NCBI RefSeq assembly: GCF_020736845.1
Contig: NZ_JAFFQR010000112.1
Location: forward strand, 860,911 to 924,910
Direction: 5' to 3'
DNA from: Paenibacillus farraposensis
Lineage (GTDB): Bacteria; Bacillota; Bacilli; Paenibacillales; Paenibacillaceae
DNA length: 64,000 nt
Of this stretch, positions 39,308-46,875 are shown in pieces. A model generated the notes under the pieces. The model worked only from the letters and a program-made list of their open reading frames with translations, did not search any database and was not told the origin of the DNA. The position numbers were made by a program, and so were the translations under genes. The stretch's first letter is position 1. Each line of letters opens with the position of its first letter.

Positions 39308-39415
39308 CCCCCAGGTCTTTTTGCTTGGCACTGTCATATTCTGGAGCACGAGGACTACGACATGATGAGGCCCATGAGAGTCGTCCGCGGCAAGGGAATC
39401 CCAAGAAGAAAATGA
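39308..39415 (+). pseudogene. Remnant of a CotA-like multicopper oxidase, C-terminal end
   Basis: In the second plus-strand frame, immediately after a stop, the codons read [23 protein letters not shown] and on to a TGA at 39413-39415 (36 codons including the stop). [12 protein letters not shown] is the HCHxxxHxxxxM type-1/type-3 copper motif of CotA/bilirubin-oxidase-type enzymes. No other part of the gene is visible upstream, so this is a 3' fragment, followed by its probable original terminator at 39461. The other frame covering this stretch is a shadow. Confidence 0.8.
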
Positions 39416-39455
39416 TACGTTTTTTACAGAATCCTGAAGCTGTTCATTTGGACAT

Positions 39456-39512
39456 AAAAAAACTGCACCTCCAGTTGTTAGTTATATCTAACAATTGGGG
39501 TGCAGTTCATTA
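39456..39512. terminator. Bidirectional intrinsic terminator
   Basis: AACTGCACC pairs with GGTGCAGTT and TTGTTAG with CTAACAA around TTATAT. On the minus strand the stem is followed by TTTTTTTATG, on the plus strand by CATTAAAAAGG. It lies 180 bases past the ArpU-like stop on the minus strand and 40 bases past the oxidase remnant on the plus strand. The stretch 38943-39300 between this and the leader terminator holds no gene. TTGCCT-N18-TAAAGT near 39175 (minus) is a possible late promoter, and the direct strength of it is unclear. Confidence 0.8.
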
Positions 39513-39694
39513 AAAAGGCAGCCATGATGCAGTTCACGTCCAGAAGATATCGATTTATGAACTTGTAGTTCTTTCCTACACTTTGCGGTCGGTTTTTTAA
39601 TCCAATACTGACAGTCGCTAGCGATCACTTCAATTGGGAGGAGAGCATCCTCATCTTATTCGACGCTGTGCTTCATACTCCTTGCTGCCCCGTG

Positions 39695-40177
39695 TTATTT
39701 ACTAACCAGTTTTCGATCCGCGCCCTTCTGCAGGCTTGCCAGATTCAAAACGCCCTGATCCGCCAGCGCAAGCGCCATTTTGTAAAAAGCACGTGTGCGC
39801 AGCTTCGTATACGTATCCTTGCTAACCGGCGGGTCCAGAACATAATTGTATACCTTGTAATCGAACACATCGTCATCCTTTAAATAACGCTCACGGATGA
39901 GCAACTGCTCGCGTTCATTCAAGCGGCTGACTACAGCATCTACCATTTCGCAATAGGCCAGTCGGGCGGCAGGAGCATCTACATTATATACGGCTGTCCG
40001 GGCCGTCGGGTCGCTTGTCACATTGGTCGGGCCGTTTGGCCGATCCGTATAGCCAGCCGTAATAAAGCTTTCCCGGTCCATAAAGGTTATCGTTTTATAA
40101 ATCCGGTACTTCTCAAACACGTTCTCCAATGCATTTTGCGTTTTACGACGATCCAATTCAGGCAAGTTATTGTTCAT
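39695..40177 (-). CDS. ArpU/RinA-like late transcription activator
   Basis: A 160-residue protein of the ArpU-type phage late regulators, sigma-70 region-4-like. The C-terminal half contains SRLNEREQLLIRERYLKDDD and YTKLRTRAFYKMALALADQG, the HTH-bearing pattern. It is expected to switch on the tail and lysis operon downstream. It is divergent from the XRE repressor gene, with which it shares a 278-base control region. ATG 40177 has GGAG about 11 bases before it. Confidence 0.82.
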   Translation of the reverse strand: MNNNLPELDRRKTQNALENVFEKYRIYKTITFMDRESFITAGYTDRPNGPTNVTSDPTARTAVYNVDAPAARLAYCEMVDAVVSRLNEREQLLIRERYLKDDDVFDYKVYNYVLDPPVSKDTYTKLRTRAFYKMALALADQGVLNLASLQKGADRKLVSK

Positions 40178-40198
40178 ATAAGCAGCACTCCTTATCTT

Positions 40199-40212
40199 AT
40201 GCCTTTTGTCAA
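40199..40212. promoter_or_regulatory. Possible repressor site, ATGCCTTTTGTCAA
   Basis: A degenerate copy of the palindrome at 40366-40379, located in the 5' leader of the ArpU-like gene. The pair suggests XRE binding at both ends of the divergent control region. Confidence 0.4.
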
Positions 40213-40253
40213 TGAAGTAATTTTTTAGCTTTCACAATTTCTATGTTTACATT

Positions 40254-40275
40254 TTGTTCGTATCTTGTTCGCATC
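40254..40275. repeat. Tandem 11-bp direct repeat in the ArpU control region
   Basis: TTGTTCGTATC (40254-40264) is directly followed by TTGTTCGCATC (40265-40275), differing at one base. The 11-bp period is one helical turn, so a regulator would bind the same face twice. The repeat sits just downstream of the candidate ArpU promoter. It is not a LexA box of the Bacillus type (no inverted CGAAC/GTTCG). Confidence 0.6.
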
Positions 40276-40291
40276 TTGAGTATAACATAGC

Positions 40292-40319
40292 ATTATTTAG
40301 GATTTCTATCCATCGTCAA
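40292..40319 (-). promoter_or_regulatory. Candidate promoter of the ArpU-like gene
   Basis: Minus-strand TTGACG (40319-40314) and AATAAT (40297-40292) are separated by 16 bases. Transcripts would start near 40285 and run into the tandem repeat at 40254-40275, giving about 108 bases of leader. Confidence 0.5.
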
Positions 40320-40365
40320 AAAAAGCGGTATGATCCCAAAAACAGGATACTCGCTTTATTTTTCT

Positions 40366-40379
40366 ATGCCTTTTGGCAT
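40366..40379. promoter_or_regulatory. Palindrome ATGCC-TTTT-GGCAT, candidate XRE operator
   Basis: A perfect 5+5 palindrome about 30 bases upstream of the -10 element (TATAAT, 40409-40414) of the repressor gene, overlapping or flanking its weak -35. Its position suits autoregulation by the XRE protein. Confidence 0.5.
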
Positions 40380-40385
40380 ATTACG

Positions 40386-40414
40386 TGCTTTTGCTCTTTA
40401 CCTAATGGTATAAT
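40386..40414 (+). promoter_or_regulatory. Candidate promoter of the XRE repressor
   Basis: TATAAT (40409-40414, with TGG before it) has a weak -35 of TGCTTT (40386-40391) at 17 bases. A weak -35 next to a palindrome suggests control by a bound factor. Confidence 0.45.
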
Positions 40415-40455
40415 GGAACTAATTCATGATTCTATTTCAGAAAGGAGCCTCCTTT

Positions 40456-40935
40456 GTGGAACAGCCAGCATTCGGAACTTACTTAAAGCAGCAGCGCGAA
40501 CAAAAACAATGGAGCATCAACCAATTGGCAGCTACCGCAGACATTAGCAACTCACAAATTTCCCGTATTGAAAATGGGCTCCGCGGCATTCCTAAACCCT
40601 CTACCCTCCGTAAAATAGCGGACGCACTCGACGTACCCTATACCGAAATGATGAAAGCCGCCGGATATTGGGGAGATGACCATTCAATAGAGCAGCCTTC
40701 ACACGAATCCTCCCTTACTCCTGTGCCGGAATGGGCAACCTCCAAGGACCGCCGGGATTTCAAAAGAATGCTGGAAGAAGACGATGAATTAATGTTCGAC
40801 GGCATTCCATTGGACGAGACGGACCGTCAGCGGATCAAGGATGTGTTAACAGGCCTGTTCTGGGAAGCCAAGCAAATGAACAAGCACAAGAAGCCCCAAA
40901 AGCCCCGGGGGGACAAAGATCAAGATAGCAGGTGA
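40456..40935 (+). CDS. XRE-family repressor of the tail cluster
   Basis: A 159-residue DNA-binding protein from GTG 40456, 8 bases after AAAGGAG. The helix-turn-helix spans about residues 8-62 (YLKQQREQKQWSINQLAATA, SNSQISRIENGLRGIPKPST). The C-terminus is acidic then lysine-rich, a possible oligomerisation and cleavage region. It is followed four bases later by an ImmA-like protease gene, like ImmR/ImmA of ICEBs1, so it is probably removed by that protease on induction. The annotated frame from 40426 has no ribosome site. Confidence 0.9.
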   Translation: MEQPAFGTYLKQQREQKQWSINQLAATADISNSQISRIENGLRGIPKPSTLRKIADALDVPYTEMMKAAGYWGDDHSIEQPSHESSLTPVPEWATSKDRRDFKRMLEEDDELMFDGIPLDETDRQRIKDVLTGLFWEAKQMNKHKKPQKPRGDKDQDSR

Positions 40936-40939
40936 GCGT

Positions 40940-41380
40940 ATGAACGAACTCATTCACAAACTCGTCCGAAAATACCGTACCAACTGTCCCTTTTTTATCG
41001 CCAAAGCTCTGGGTATCCATATCCGTTATTGTGATCTGGGTTCCACAACCAAAGGGCTGTATTACCACAAACTACGCAGAAGATTTATCGTCATCCACAA
41101 TGGCCTTACACCGGAATGGGAACGGTTTGTCTGTGCGCATGAATTGGGACATGACCGGCTGCATAAAGGCATTAGCCGTTTTTTTATGGAAGAGCATTCC
41201 TACTTTGCCCCAGGCAAATTTGAACAGCAGGCCAATCGTTTTGCTGTACTTTTGCTAAGTAAAGGAAAACCGCCACAGGCTGACGAAACGCTGGAGCATT
41301 ATTTACCCCGAATCGGGCTGCCCAAAGAGACTGCTCTTTTTTTTGATCACAACCAGAACACCAGTTCTAATCCCGGTTAA
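40940..41380 (+). CDS. ImmA/IrrE-family metallopeptidase
   Basis: A 146-residue zinc protease-like protein with the HEXXH motif in CAHELGHDRLHKG (about residue 62) and a further acidic ligand region in FEQQANRFAVLLL. The family cleaves XRE repressors of mobile elements. Its gene follows the repressor by 4 bases and so would form the derepression switch of the tail cluster. This is the last gene of the cluster on this side. Confidence 0.9.
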   Translation: MNELIHKLVRKYRTNCPFFIAKALGIHIRYCDLGSTTKGLYYHKLRRRFIVIHNGLTPEWERFVCAHELGHDRLHKGISRFFMEEHSYFAPGKFEQQANRFAVLLLSKGKPPQADETLEHYLPRIGLPKETALFFDHNQNTSSNPG

Positions 41381-41562
41381 CTGCCGCTTATGACTTGCTT
41401 CTTTAATATAGGTTATTTGACAACGGCTTTAACAACCAATCTATCAAAAAAAATTTGAGGTTCTGATCTAAAACAGGAGTTATTCTTACAATCTTCTGAT
41501 AAAATGTGGACGTAAACGGTTTCTCTAATTCATTCATTTTTATGGGAGGTTGAAGGAACAAT

Positions 41563-43473
41563 ATGAATTCATGGAAAAAAATCTCGTCGCTCTTGACGAC
41601 CGCCGCACTTCTGTTCGGATGTCTCGGTACAGCAGCAGCGGACCCGGCAACCAATGCGGGAACGGCTACGGCTTCTGTCAGCGGTAAGCACATCACCATC
41701 CTACATACAAATGATACCCATGCCCATGTGGTCGCAAGCGACAAGGAAATGGGCTTTGCCAAGCTGGCAGGCATCATTGACCAGTACCGCGCTTCCAATC
41801 CCAATACATTGCTGCTGGATGATGGGGATACTGTTCATGGAACGACTTTTGCTACTTTGGTCAACGGTGAGAGTATTGTCAAAGTAATCAACAAGCTGCA
41901 CTATGATGCAATGGTTCCGGGCAACCATGAGTTCAATTATGGATGGAAGCATCTGGTTGAGCTGAGCAAGGGGATTCAATTCCCCGTACTGAGTGCCAAC
42001 ATAAAGCAAACGGACGGAAAACGTTTGTTCGAGCCCTATGTTATTAAAGAAGTAGATGGCGTCAAAATCGGCATTATCGGCCTGACTACGCCTGAAACAG
42101 CATATAAGACCAATCCCAAAAATGTGGAGGGAATTCAATTTACCGATCCTGCGGCTGAAGCCAAAGCGGCTGTAGACGAAATCCGCAGCAAAGTAGATGT
42201 CGTCGTCGTACTCGGTCATCTGGGACAGGATGCATCCAGCAAGGGCACCAGCCTCAAGGTCGTCAAGGAAGTGCCCGGCATTGATATTTTCATCGATGGA
42301 CACAGCCATACCGTACTCGAAAAGGGTCTGGCCGCTGACAATGGCACATTGATCGCCAGCGCAGGTGAATACACCAAGTATCTGGGTGTTGTGGATTTAT
42401 GGGTCGACGGCGGCAAGGTGATCCAAAAGCAAGCCAAGCTGATTGATTCGACCCAGGCAGCGGGCGTTAAGCCCAACGCTGACATTGCTGCATTGATCGC
42501 CTCCATCCAAAAAGACCAGGAGTCTATTCTTAAAGAGGTTGTAATTCAAACGAGTGTGGATCTGGAAGGAGCCCGCGAAAAGGTGCGTGCAAGCGAAACG
42601 AATCTCGGAGACCTGCTCACCGATGCGATGCGTGATGTTACGGGAGCAGACGCAGCTTTAACGAACGGCGGCGGCATCCGTGCTTCCATCAAGGCGGGAA
42701 CGGTAACCAAGGGAGACATCATCACCGTGCTGCCTTTCGGGAATCAGATCGTTACCCTGAAAGTGAAAGGCTCTGACATTCAGGCAGCGCTTGAGAACGG
42801 CACAGCCTCCTATCCGGAGCCAAGCGGAGGTTTTCCGCAGGTATCAGGCATCTCGTTTAAAATAGATACATCCGCAGCCAAAGGAAGTCGCGTTCATTCC
42901 GTTCTGATTGGCGGAAAAGCGCTTGATCCCGAGGCGACGTACACACTGGCTACCAATGACTTTACTGCTGTAGGCGGCGACCAATATACCATGTTCGCCA
43001 AATATCCGCAGGCAGGTATGTTCGGATCGCTCGACGAGGCATTAATCCGCTATATGCAAAATGTGGGTTCCGCCAGCCTGAAAGTACAAGCAGACGGTCG
43101 CATTCAAGAGGCCAAGGCAGACGGGAATGCCTCTGTCCCGGCCACACAGCCTGTATCATCTGCGCCAACGGCAACACCTGCACCGACACCAGTTCCTGCC
43201 CCTGTGCAGGAAAAGCCGCAAGCCGTCTCTACTCCGGCTGCCAAACCGTTCCCGGCGAAACCGGCACCGGCAAAAACACAAGCGGCCAAGCCACAGCAGG
43301 CATCAGCTCCAGCACAAGCTGCCAATAGCCATGTGTATGTTGTAAAATCCGGGGATACGTTATATGACATTTCCCGCAAACACGGCATCACCTGGCAACA
43401 GCTGCAAAAGCTGAACAAGTTAAAAAATCCTCACCGCATTTATCCGGGGCAAAAGCTGAACCTCCCGGCCTAA
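41563..43473 (+). CDS. Secreted 5'-nucleotidase/metallophosphatase with LysM domain
   Basis: A 636-residue UshA/YfkN-like enzyme that hydrolyses nucleotides outside the membrane. It has a signal peptide (about residues 1-25, cut near AAA/DPATN), a metallophosphatase domain starting HITILHTNDTHAHV with GNHEFNYG and GHSHT motifs, a 5'-nucleotidase C-terminal domain (LTNGGGIRASIKAGTVTKGD), a Pro/Ala-rich linker (about 525-585), and a single LysM domain (YVVKSGDTLYDISRKHG to QKLNLPA). The LysM would tether it to peptidoglycan. The ribosome site is GGGAGG before ATG 41563. Confidence 0.9.
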   Translation: MNSWKKISSLLTTAALLFGCLGTAAADPATNAGTATASVSGKHITILHTNDTHAHVVASDKEMGFAKLAGIIDQYRASNPNTLLLDDGDTVHGTTFATLVNGESIVKVINKLHYDAMVPGNHEFNYGWKHLVELSKGIQFPVLSANIKQTDGKRLFEPYVIKEVDGVKIGIIGLTTPETAYKTNPKNVEGIQFTDPAAEAKAAVDEIRSKVDVVVVLGHLGQDASSKGTSLKVVKEVPGIDIFIDGHSHTVLEKGLAADNGTLIASAGEYTKYLGVVDLWVDGGKVIQKQAKLIDSTQAAGVKPNADIAALIASIQKDQESILKEVVIQTSVDLEGAREKVRASETNLGDLLTDAMRDVTGADAALTNGGGIRASIKAGTVTKGDIITVLPFGNQIVTLKVKGSDIQAALENGTASYPEPSGGFPQVSGISFKIDTSAAKGSRVHSVLIGGKALDPEATYTLATNDFTAVGGDQYTMFAKYPQAGMFGSLDEALIRYMQNVGSASLKVQADGRIQEAKADGNASVPATQPVSSAPTATPAPTPVPAPVQEKPQAVSTPAAKPFPAKPAPAKTQAAKPQQASAPAQAANSHVYVVKSGDTLYDISRKHGITWQQLQKLNKLKNPHRIYPGQKLNLPA

Positions 43474-43501
43474 ATCAATAGGATGTCAGAAGATTTGAAG
43501 C

Positions 43502-43540
43502 ATGCGATCGTCCAAGCTCACTTGGACATCGCATATTTTT
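43502..43540 (+). terminator. Intrinsic terminator of the 5'-nucleotidase gene
   Basis: ATGCGAT-CGTCCAAG pairs with CTTGGACATCGCAT around CTCA, followed by ATTTTTTAT. It starts 28 bases after the stop. Confidence 0.9.
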
Positions 43541-43667
43541 TATAAAGCAAACCTTTTAACCGCTGACAAGTTGTGGACCGAGAGGTATGATGGAGGAGAG
43601 CCATTCGGGCAGAGACATCGTCCCGGTAAGCATCGGGATTAGTTAGGTGTGTGGAAGGAGTCCAGAA

Positions 43668-44339
43668 ATGCAGTACATTATTTATGATCTTGAATTTACC
43701 GTTAGCCGTAACGCCAGATATTCCTCCGAAATCATAGATATCGGTGCTGTCAAGGTCGTTCAGGGAGACGATGGTCTATACGTTGCAGATACGTTTCACA
43801 GTTTTGTAAGACCCTCCAATCGACCTGTACTGTCTACAGATACCGTTCAATTCACAGGCATTACCCAGCGAGACATTGATGCTGCCCCACTCTTCCCTGA
43901 AGCGGTGAAGCAATTTATTGCCTGGCTCGTTACGGATTCACCTTATTATTTGTGTGCATGGGGGCCGGATGATCGGCAAAAGCTGGTGTCCCACTGTCGT
44001 ACCCACCATGTAGATCTTGGATGGATTCATAATACGAATGATATACAGAAACAAATCTCCCGTTTACTTGGCTCAGGCGGCAAATACCGTCAGTTGAGCC
44101 TGTCTCAGGCGCTGGAATTGTGCAACATTGACTTTGACGGCCAACAGCATCGTGCACTGGACGATGCCCTGAACACCGCACAGGTATTTATGTACCTTTT
44201 TGATCGTATTACATTGGCAAATAACGCTGCGGACGATGAGGAAAGCCTGGGCTCGAAGCTCGTATACTCCTCGCCGGAGGAAAACCAAGAGCAATACAGT
44301 CCATTTGGCAATCTTGCCAACCTGTTTAAGGACCGTTAA
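43668..44339 (+). CDS. DEDD-family 3'-5' exonuclease (KapD-like)
   Basis: A 223-residue exonuclease-fold protein from ATG 43668, preceded by GAAGGAG; the frame to 43647 lacks support. Exo motif I is YIIYDLEFTVSRNARY (Asp and Glu), followed by SEIIDIGAVKV. Exo II is seen in WGPDDRQKL, and Exo III in HRALDDALNTAQVF. The pattern fits the KapD/ERI-1-like group. Substrates are not known. It stands alone between two other transcription units, with a weak hairpin CCCCGG/CCGGGG-type terminator near 44347-44375. Confidence 0.85.
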   Translation: MQYIIYDLEFTVSRNARYSSEIIDIGAVKVVQGDDGLYVADTFHSFVRPSNRPVLSTDTVQFTGITQRDIDAAPLFPEAVKQFIAWLVTDSPYYLCAWGPDDRQKLVSHCRTHHVDLGWIHNTNDIQKQISRLLGSGGKYRQLSLSQALELCNIDFDGQQHRALDDALNTAQVFMYLFDRITLANNAADDEESLGSKLVYSSPEENQEQYSPFGNLANLFKDR

Positions 44340-44379
44340 GCGGATAGCTCCCCGGCCCGTTCGGGGGGATCTCCTCCTT

Positions 44380-45363
44380 TTATTCTTGATTCCCTGCCTT
44401 TTTATCGAAATAAAATGCTCCCCACTTCCGCAGTATTTCCTGCATTCGCTGGCGGTACCGCAAAGGCTCCAGAATTTCAGCCTCTGCTCCATACGTGGTG
44501 AGCCAATCCAGAAATTCACGGTCATGATTGACCGTCACCTCAAACAACAAACTTCCATCCGGCAAATCCTTGAGAGAAGGCTTGACGAATAATTCCTCCT
44601 CTTTGACACGATATACAGATTCGGCAGAAAACCGCACCTTGAATCGAATATTTTGATTTCCTTTGGCAACCGACCAGGTTCCTTTAAAAAACGTTTCCAT
44701 CTCTGTTGTATTTTTTTGAAAGGTATACGGTAAAATTCTCATATTGCGGAAGCGGCTGATCCGAAAGGTTCTCATGGCAGATTGCTTGTGACAAAAACCA
44801 AGCATATAAAACCGCCGATCTTGCGGCACCAAGCAATAAGGATCTACCTGAACCAGTGAGACATCTTCGTTTTGAGGCGAGCTGTATTCCGCTTCAATAG
44901 TCTGCTGCATAAGACTTGCCAAAACAATCAGCCTGAGCAGATAGGGCTGGTTTTCCCGATCAAGTGTCGAGCCGAGCCGGATGATATTTTTCATCTCCTG
45001 CGCGAAGCTCGTCTGGTCTATCTTTTTTTTCTGACTTGAGGCCATCACCTTCTCATAGGCACTTTCAAAAGCCGGCGGCAAAAGAGGCTTTACCGTTTCC
45101 ATAATATCCCCCAACTTGGCAAATGCCTGTGCCTCTTCTTCCGTCCAGTTCAGAGGATACAAAGCAAAATTACCAATAAAAATGTACCCTTTGCCATGTC
45201 CCATATTCGTAATCGGAATATGCATAGCACTTAGCGCCTCCATATCTCGGTAGATGGTACGTTCTGATGTTTCACAACGTTCGGCAAGCTCTCTTGCCAA
45301 AATCCCCGGATTTGCCTGAACAATAGTAATTATCCGCATTAAACGTATCAACCGATCAGTCAA
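44380..45363 (-). CDS. YafY-type transcriptional regulator with WYL domain
   Basis: A 327-residue regulator. The N-terminal DeoR-like winged helix is at about residues 3-60 (LIRLMRIITIVQANPGILAR, ERTIYRDMEALSAM). The WYL-type ligand-binding domain covers about 140-230 (IEAEYSSPQN, VDPYCLVPQDRRFYMLGFCH) and a C-terminal WCX domain follows. It converges on the exonuclease gene. Its target is unknown. No adjacent system of the usual WYL partner type (CRISPR, CBASS) is present here. Confidence 0.87.
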   Translation of the reverse strand: MTDRLIRLMRIITIVQANPGILARELAERCETSERTIYRDMEALSAMHIPITNMGHGKGYIFIGNFALYPLNWTEEEAQAFAKLGDIMETVKPLLPPAFESAYEKVMASSQKKKIDQTSFAQEMKNIIRLGSTLDRENQPYLLRLIVLASLMQQTIEAEYSSPQNEDVSLVQVDPYCLVPQDRRFYMLGFCHKQSAMRTFRISRFRNMRILPYTFQKNTTEMETFFKGTWSVAKGNQNIRFKVRFSAESVYRVKEEELFVKPSLKDLPDGSLLFEVTVNHDREFLDWLTTYGAEAEILEPLRYRQRMQEILRKWGAFYFDKKAGNQE

Positions 45364-45461
45364 GGAAGTCTCTCCTTTACAAAAAGATAGTAAATTAGAC
45401 TCACTATGTTACATAAATAAACTAACAAAATTGCCCATTCATACTATTAATTTCATTAAAC

Positions 45462-46202
45462 TTATACATCGTCCTCTGACATCAATGAATCAAAAAGGAC
45501 CTTTTGACTATGAATCATAAATGACCCAAAAGTCCTACTCCATTTATTACGCAGAGTTAGCAGTAACTCAGCTTCCTCCAGGTAATTCATGTCTTCTGTT
45601 CTTGCTGCACGTATAAGCAATTCATCTGCTTGTCTGTTAAGTATAAGCGAGCCTCGCTCATGCTCACCTTTCTCGTACATACGCAATGCCTTTTTTACAA
45701 TCAGAGGCGTCTCATTCAGCTTTATGTATTTTTCCACCACCGTATGGGGTGGAACGCTCAGCAGTCCAAGATGATGCGTATAATTGATGTAAAGCTGATC
45801 CGTCCGGATCAGCTTTCGCCTTTCCTGGGATGGCTTGCGCCAGCTCCACTCTATCAATCCAACGGGATGTCTTCCGGACGGGTGAGCGGGTATAGAGAAC
45901 GTCAAGATAGCCTGTTTATATTTTCCCCGCCGCACATCTCCACAGTGAACCAGCATGCGCTCTCCGTCTTCCGAGCGTTTGAAGCCGAGTCTCACCCCTT
46001 CGACTTTTAGCAGACTTACCCCATTTTCCGGGATGAACTGAAGTTGAAGGTCACACCCCGCTGTTTTGGGTATTTGATTCCCTTTTCTTTTACGAATAGC
46101 TCCATAGCCCCATTCTATCAGTAGATTTGCTTGGTCGGACCCATTAGCAGATATAGACTCTTTGTCCCACGTGTATGTTACATTAACCATAGACTTTACC
46201 AC
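45462..46202 (-). CDS. Unassigned protein, possible relative of vWA-protein C-terminal regions
   Basis: A 246-residue protein from GTG 46202 (AGGGGG 9 bases upstream) that I cannot name. The first about 130 residues look like a beta-sandwich (VNVTYTWDKESISANGSDQA, CDLQLQFIPENGVSLLKVEG). The last about 90 are helical (VVEKYIKLNETPLIVKKALRM, NRQADELLIRAARTEDMNYL). The layout resembles what follows the vWA domain in some Paenibacillus vWA proteins, but no vWA or MIDAS motif is present. It may be a partner that lost this domain. Single gene. Confidence 0.65.
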   Translation of the reverse strand: MVKSMVNVTYTWDKESISANGSDQANLLIEWGYGAIRKRKGNQIPKTAGCDLQLQFIPENGVSLLKVEGVRLGFKRSEDGERMLVHCGDVRRGKYKQAILTFSIPAHPSGRHPVGLIEWSWRKPSQERRKLIRTDQLYINYTHHLGLLSVPPHTVVEKYIKLNETPLIVKKALRMYEKGEHERGSLILNRQADELLIRAARTEDMNYLEEAELLLTLRNKWSRTFGSFMIHSQKVLFDSLMSEDDV

Positions 46203-46371
46203 TGGTAATTTCCCCCTAAAAGAACATGTAACTCTAAATTAACAGTGTTATCTGACACTATATTGTCAGGGAACATACGTTTGTTTGTGAAAATTATACA
46301 TGGTAATCTTTATAAGATGGGGACTGAATTGCCAAATAACATTTTAACCCATTTGAATTGCATCAATGCAC

Positions 46372-46398
46372 AAAAATAGCCCGGCTTATGCCAGGCTA
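46372..46398 (-). terminator. Intrinsic terminator of the 51-residue peptide gene
   Basis: On the minus strand TAGCCTGGC-ataa-GCCGGGCTA (one wobble pair) is followed by TTTTTGTG. It starts 28 bases after the small ORF's stop. Confidence 0.85.
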
Positions 46399-46425
46399 CC
46401 ATATAGTCTGCTCTCGTATTATAAA

Positions 46426-46581
46426 TTACGAAATTGCAGATTTTGTTAAAGGGACATTCGTTTTTGTGCAATTATCGGTCTTTGGCGCAAAAGTAGTACT
46501 ATCCAATATGAGTTCTTTCGATAATGGTTTTCCATTGACCGTGATTCTTAAAATCTTATAATCCTGCTCTCTCTCGTTCAT
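46426..46581 (-). CDS. 51-residue peptide, isolated transcription unit, unknown function
   Basis: An ORF below common length limits but with a strong AAGGAG ribosome site about 10 bases before ATG 46581 and its own terminator. The peptide starts MNEREQDYKILRITVNGKPL, then SKELILDSTTFAPKTDNCTK, and ends TNVPLTKSAIS, with one Cys and several Ser/Thr in the last 25 residues. It has no signal peptide and no membrane segment. No peptide-modifying enzyme or transporter lies next to it. A leader-core precursor is possible but speculative, and a small regulatory protein is as likely. Confidence 0.55.
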   Translation of the reverse strand: MNEREQDYKILRITVNGKPLSKELILDSTTFAPKTDNCTKTNVPLTKSAIS

Positions 46582-46875
46582 CTTTCAAGTCTCCTTCTAT
46601 TTCTCTCTTCCTTATGAGATTCGTATTTTACACTGATCAAATATGAAAAGCTTTTGGAACATTCGGCGGAAAATATCCCGACATACGAATGCTTCCTTGA
46701 TATACCCCTATTTAAGGTACACTTATAATATATATCGACTTTTTAAGACGCATTTTTCCGCAACTATTGACCCTTTTTTCTAAAATCTGCATCCTAATTA
46801 TGATCATGTACGTAACCATGAGTAGTGATGTGCAACCATCCAACATCTTAGTGTATTAAAAGGAGGGAACATCTC

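Larger units (their letters stand above)
20979..41380 (-). mobile_element. PBSX-like contractile phage-tail cluster (probable tailocin)
   Basis: A contiguous block of contractile-tail, lysis and phage-type regulatory genes. Reading with transcription: repressor/protease (plus strand), then on the minus strand ArpU-like activator, tail terminator, sheath, tube, chaperone, tape measure, LysM hub, XkdQ, XkdR, XkdS, baseplate J, two YmfQ genes with fibres, holin and GH25 lysin. No terminase, portal, protease, capsid, integrase, replication or packaging gene occurs, and the flanks are ordinary host genes. Nothing like an att repeat was recognised. This content fits a domesticated headless tail particle rather than a complete prophage. 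A prophage that has lost its head module is the alternative. Confidence 0.85.

Noticed and set aside
39286-39513. Plus-strand ORF of 75 codons after GGAGGAATACGCT.
   Set aside because: The adjacent frame matches the CotA copper motif, and the ORF itself matches nothing and runs into the terminator hairpin. It is a shadow.
40254-40275. LexA/SOS box upstream of ArpU.
   Set aside because: GTTCG occurs as a direct repeat, not as the inverted CGAAC/GTTCG arrangement of the Bacillus LexA box.
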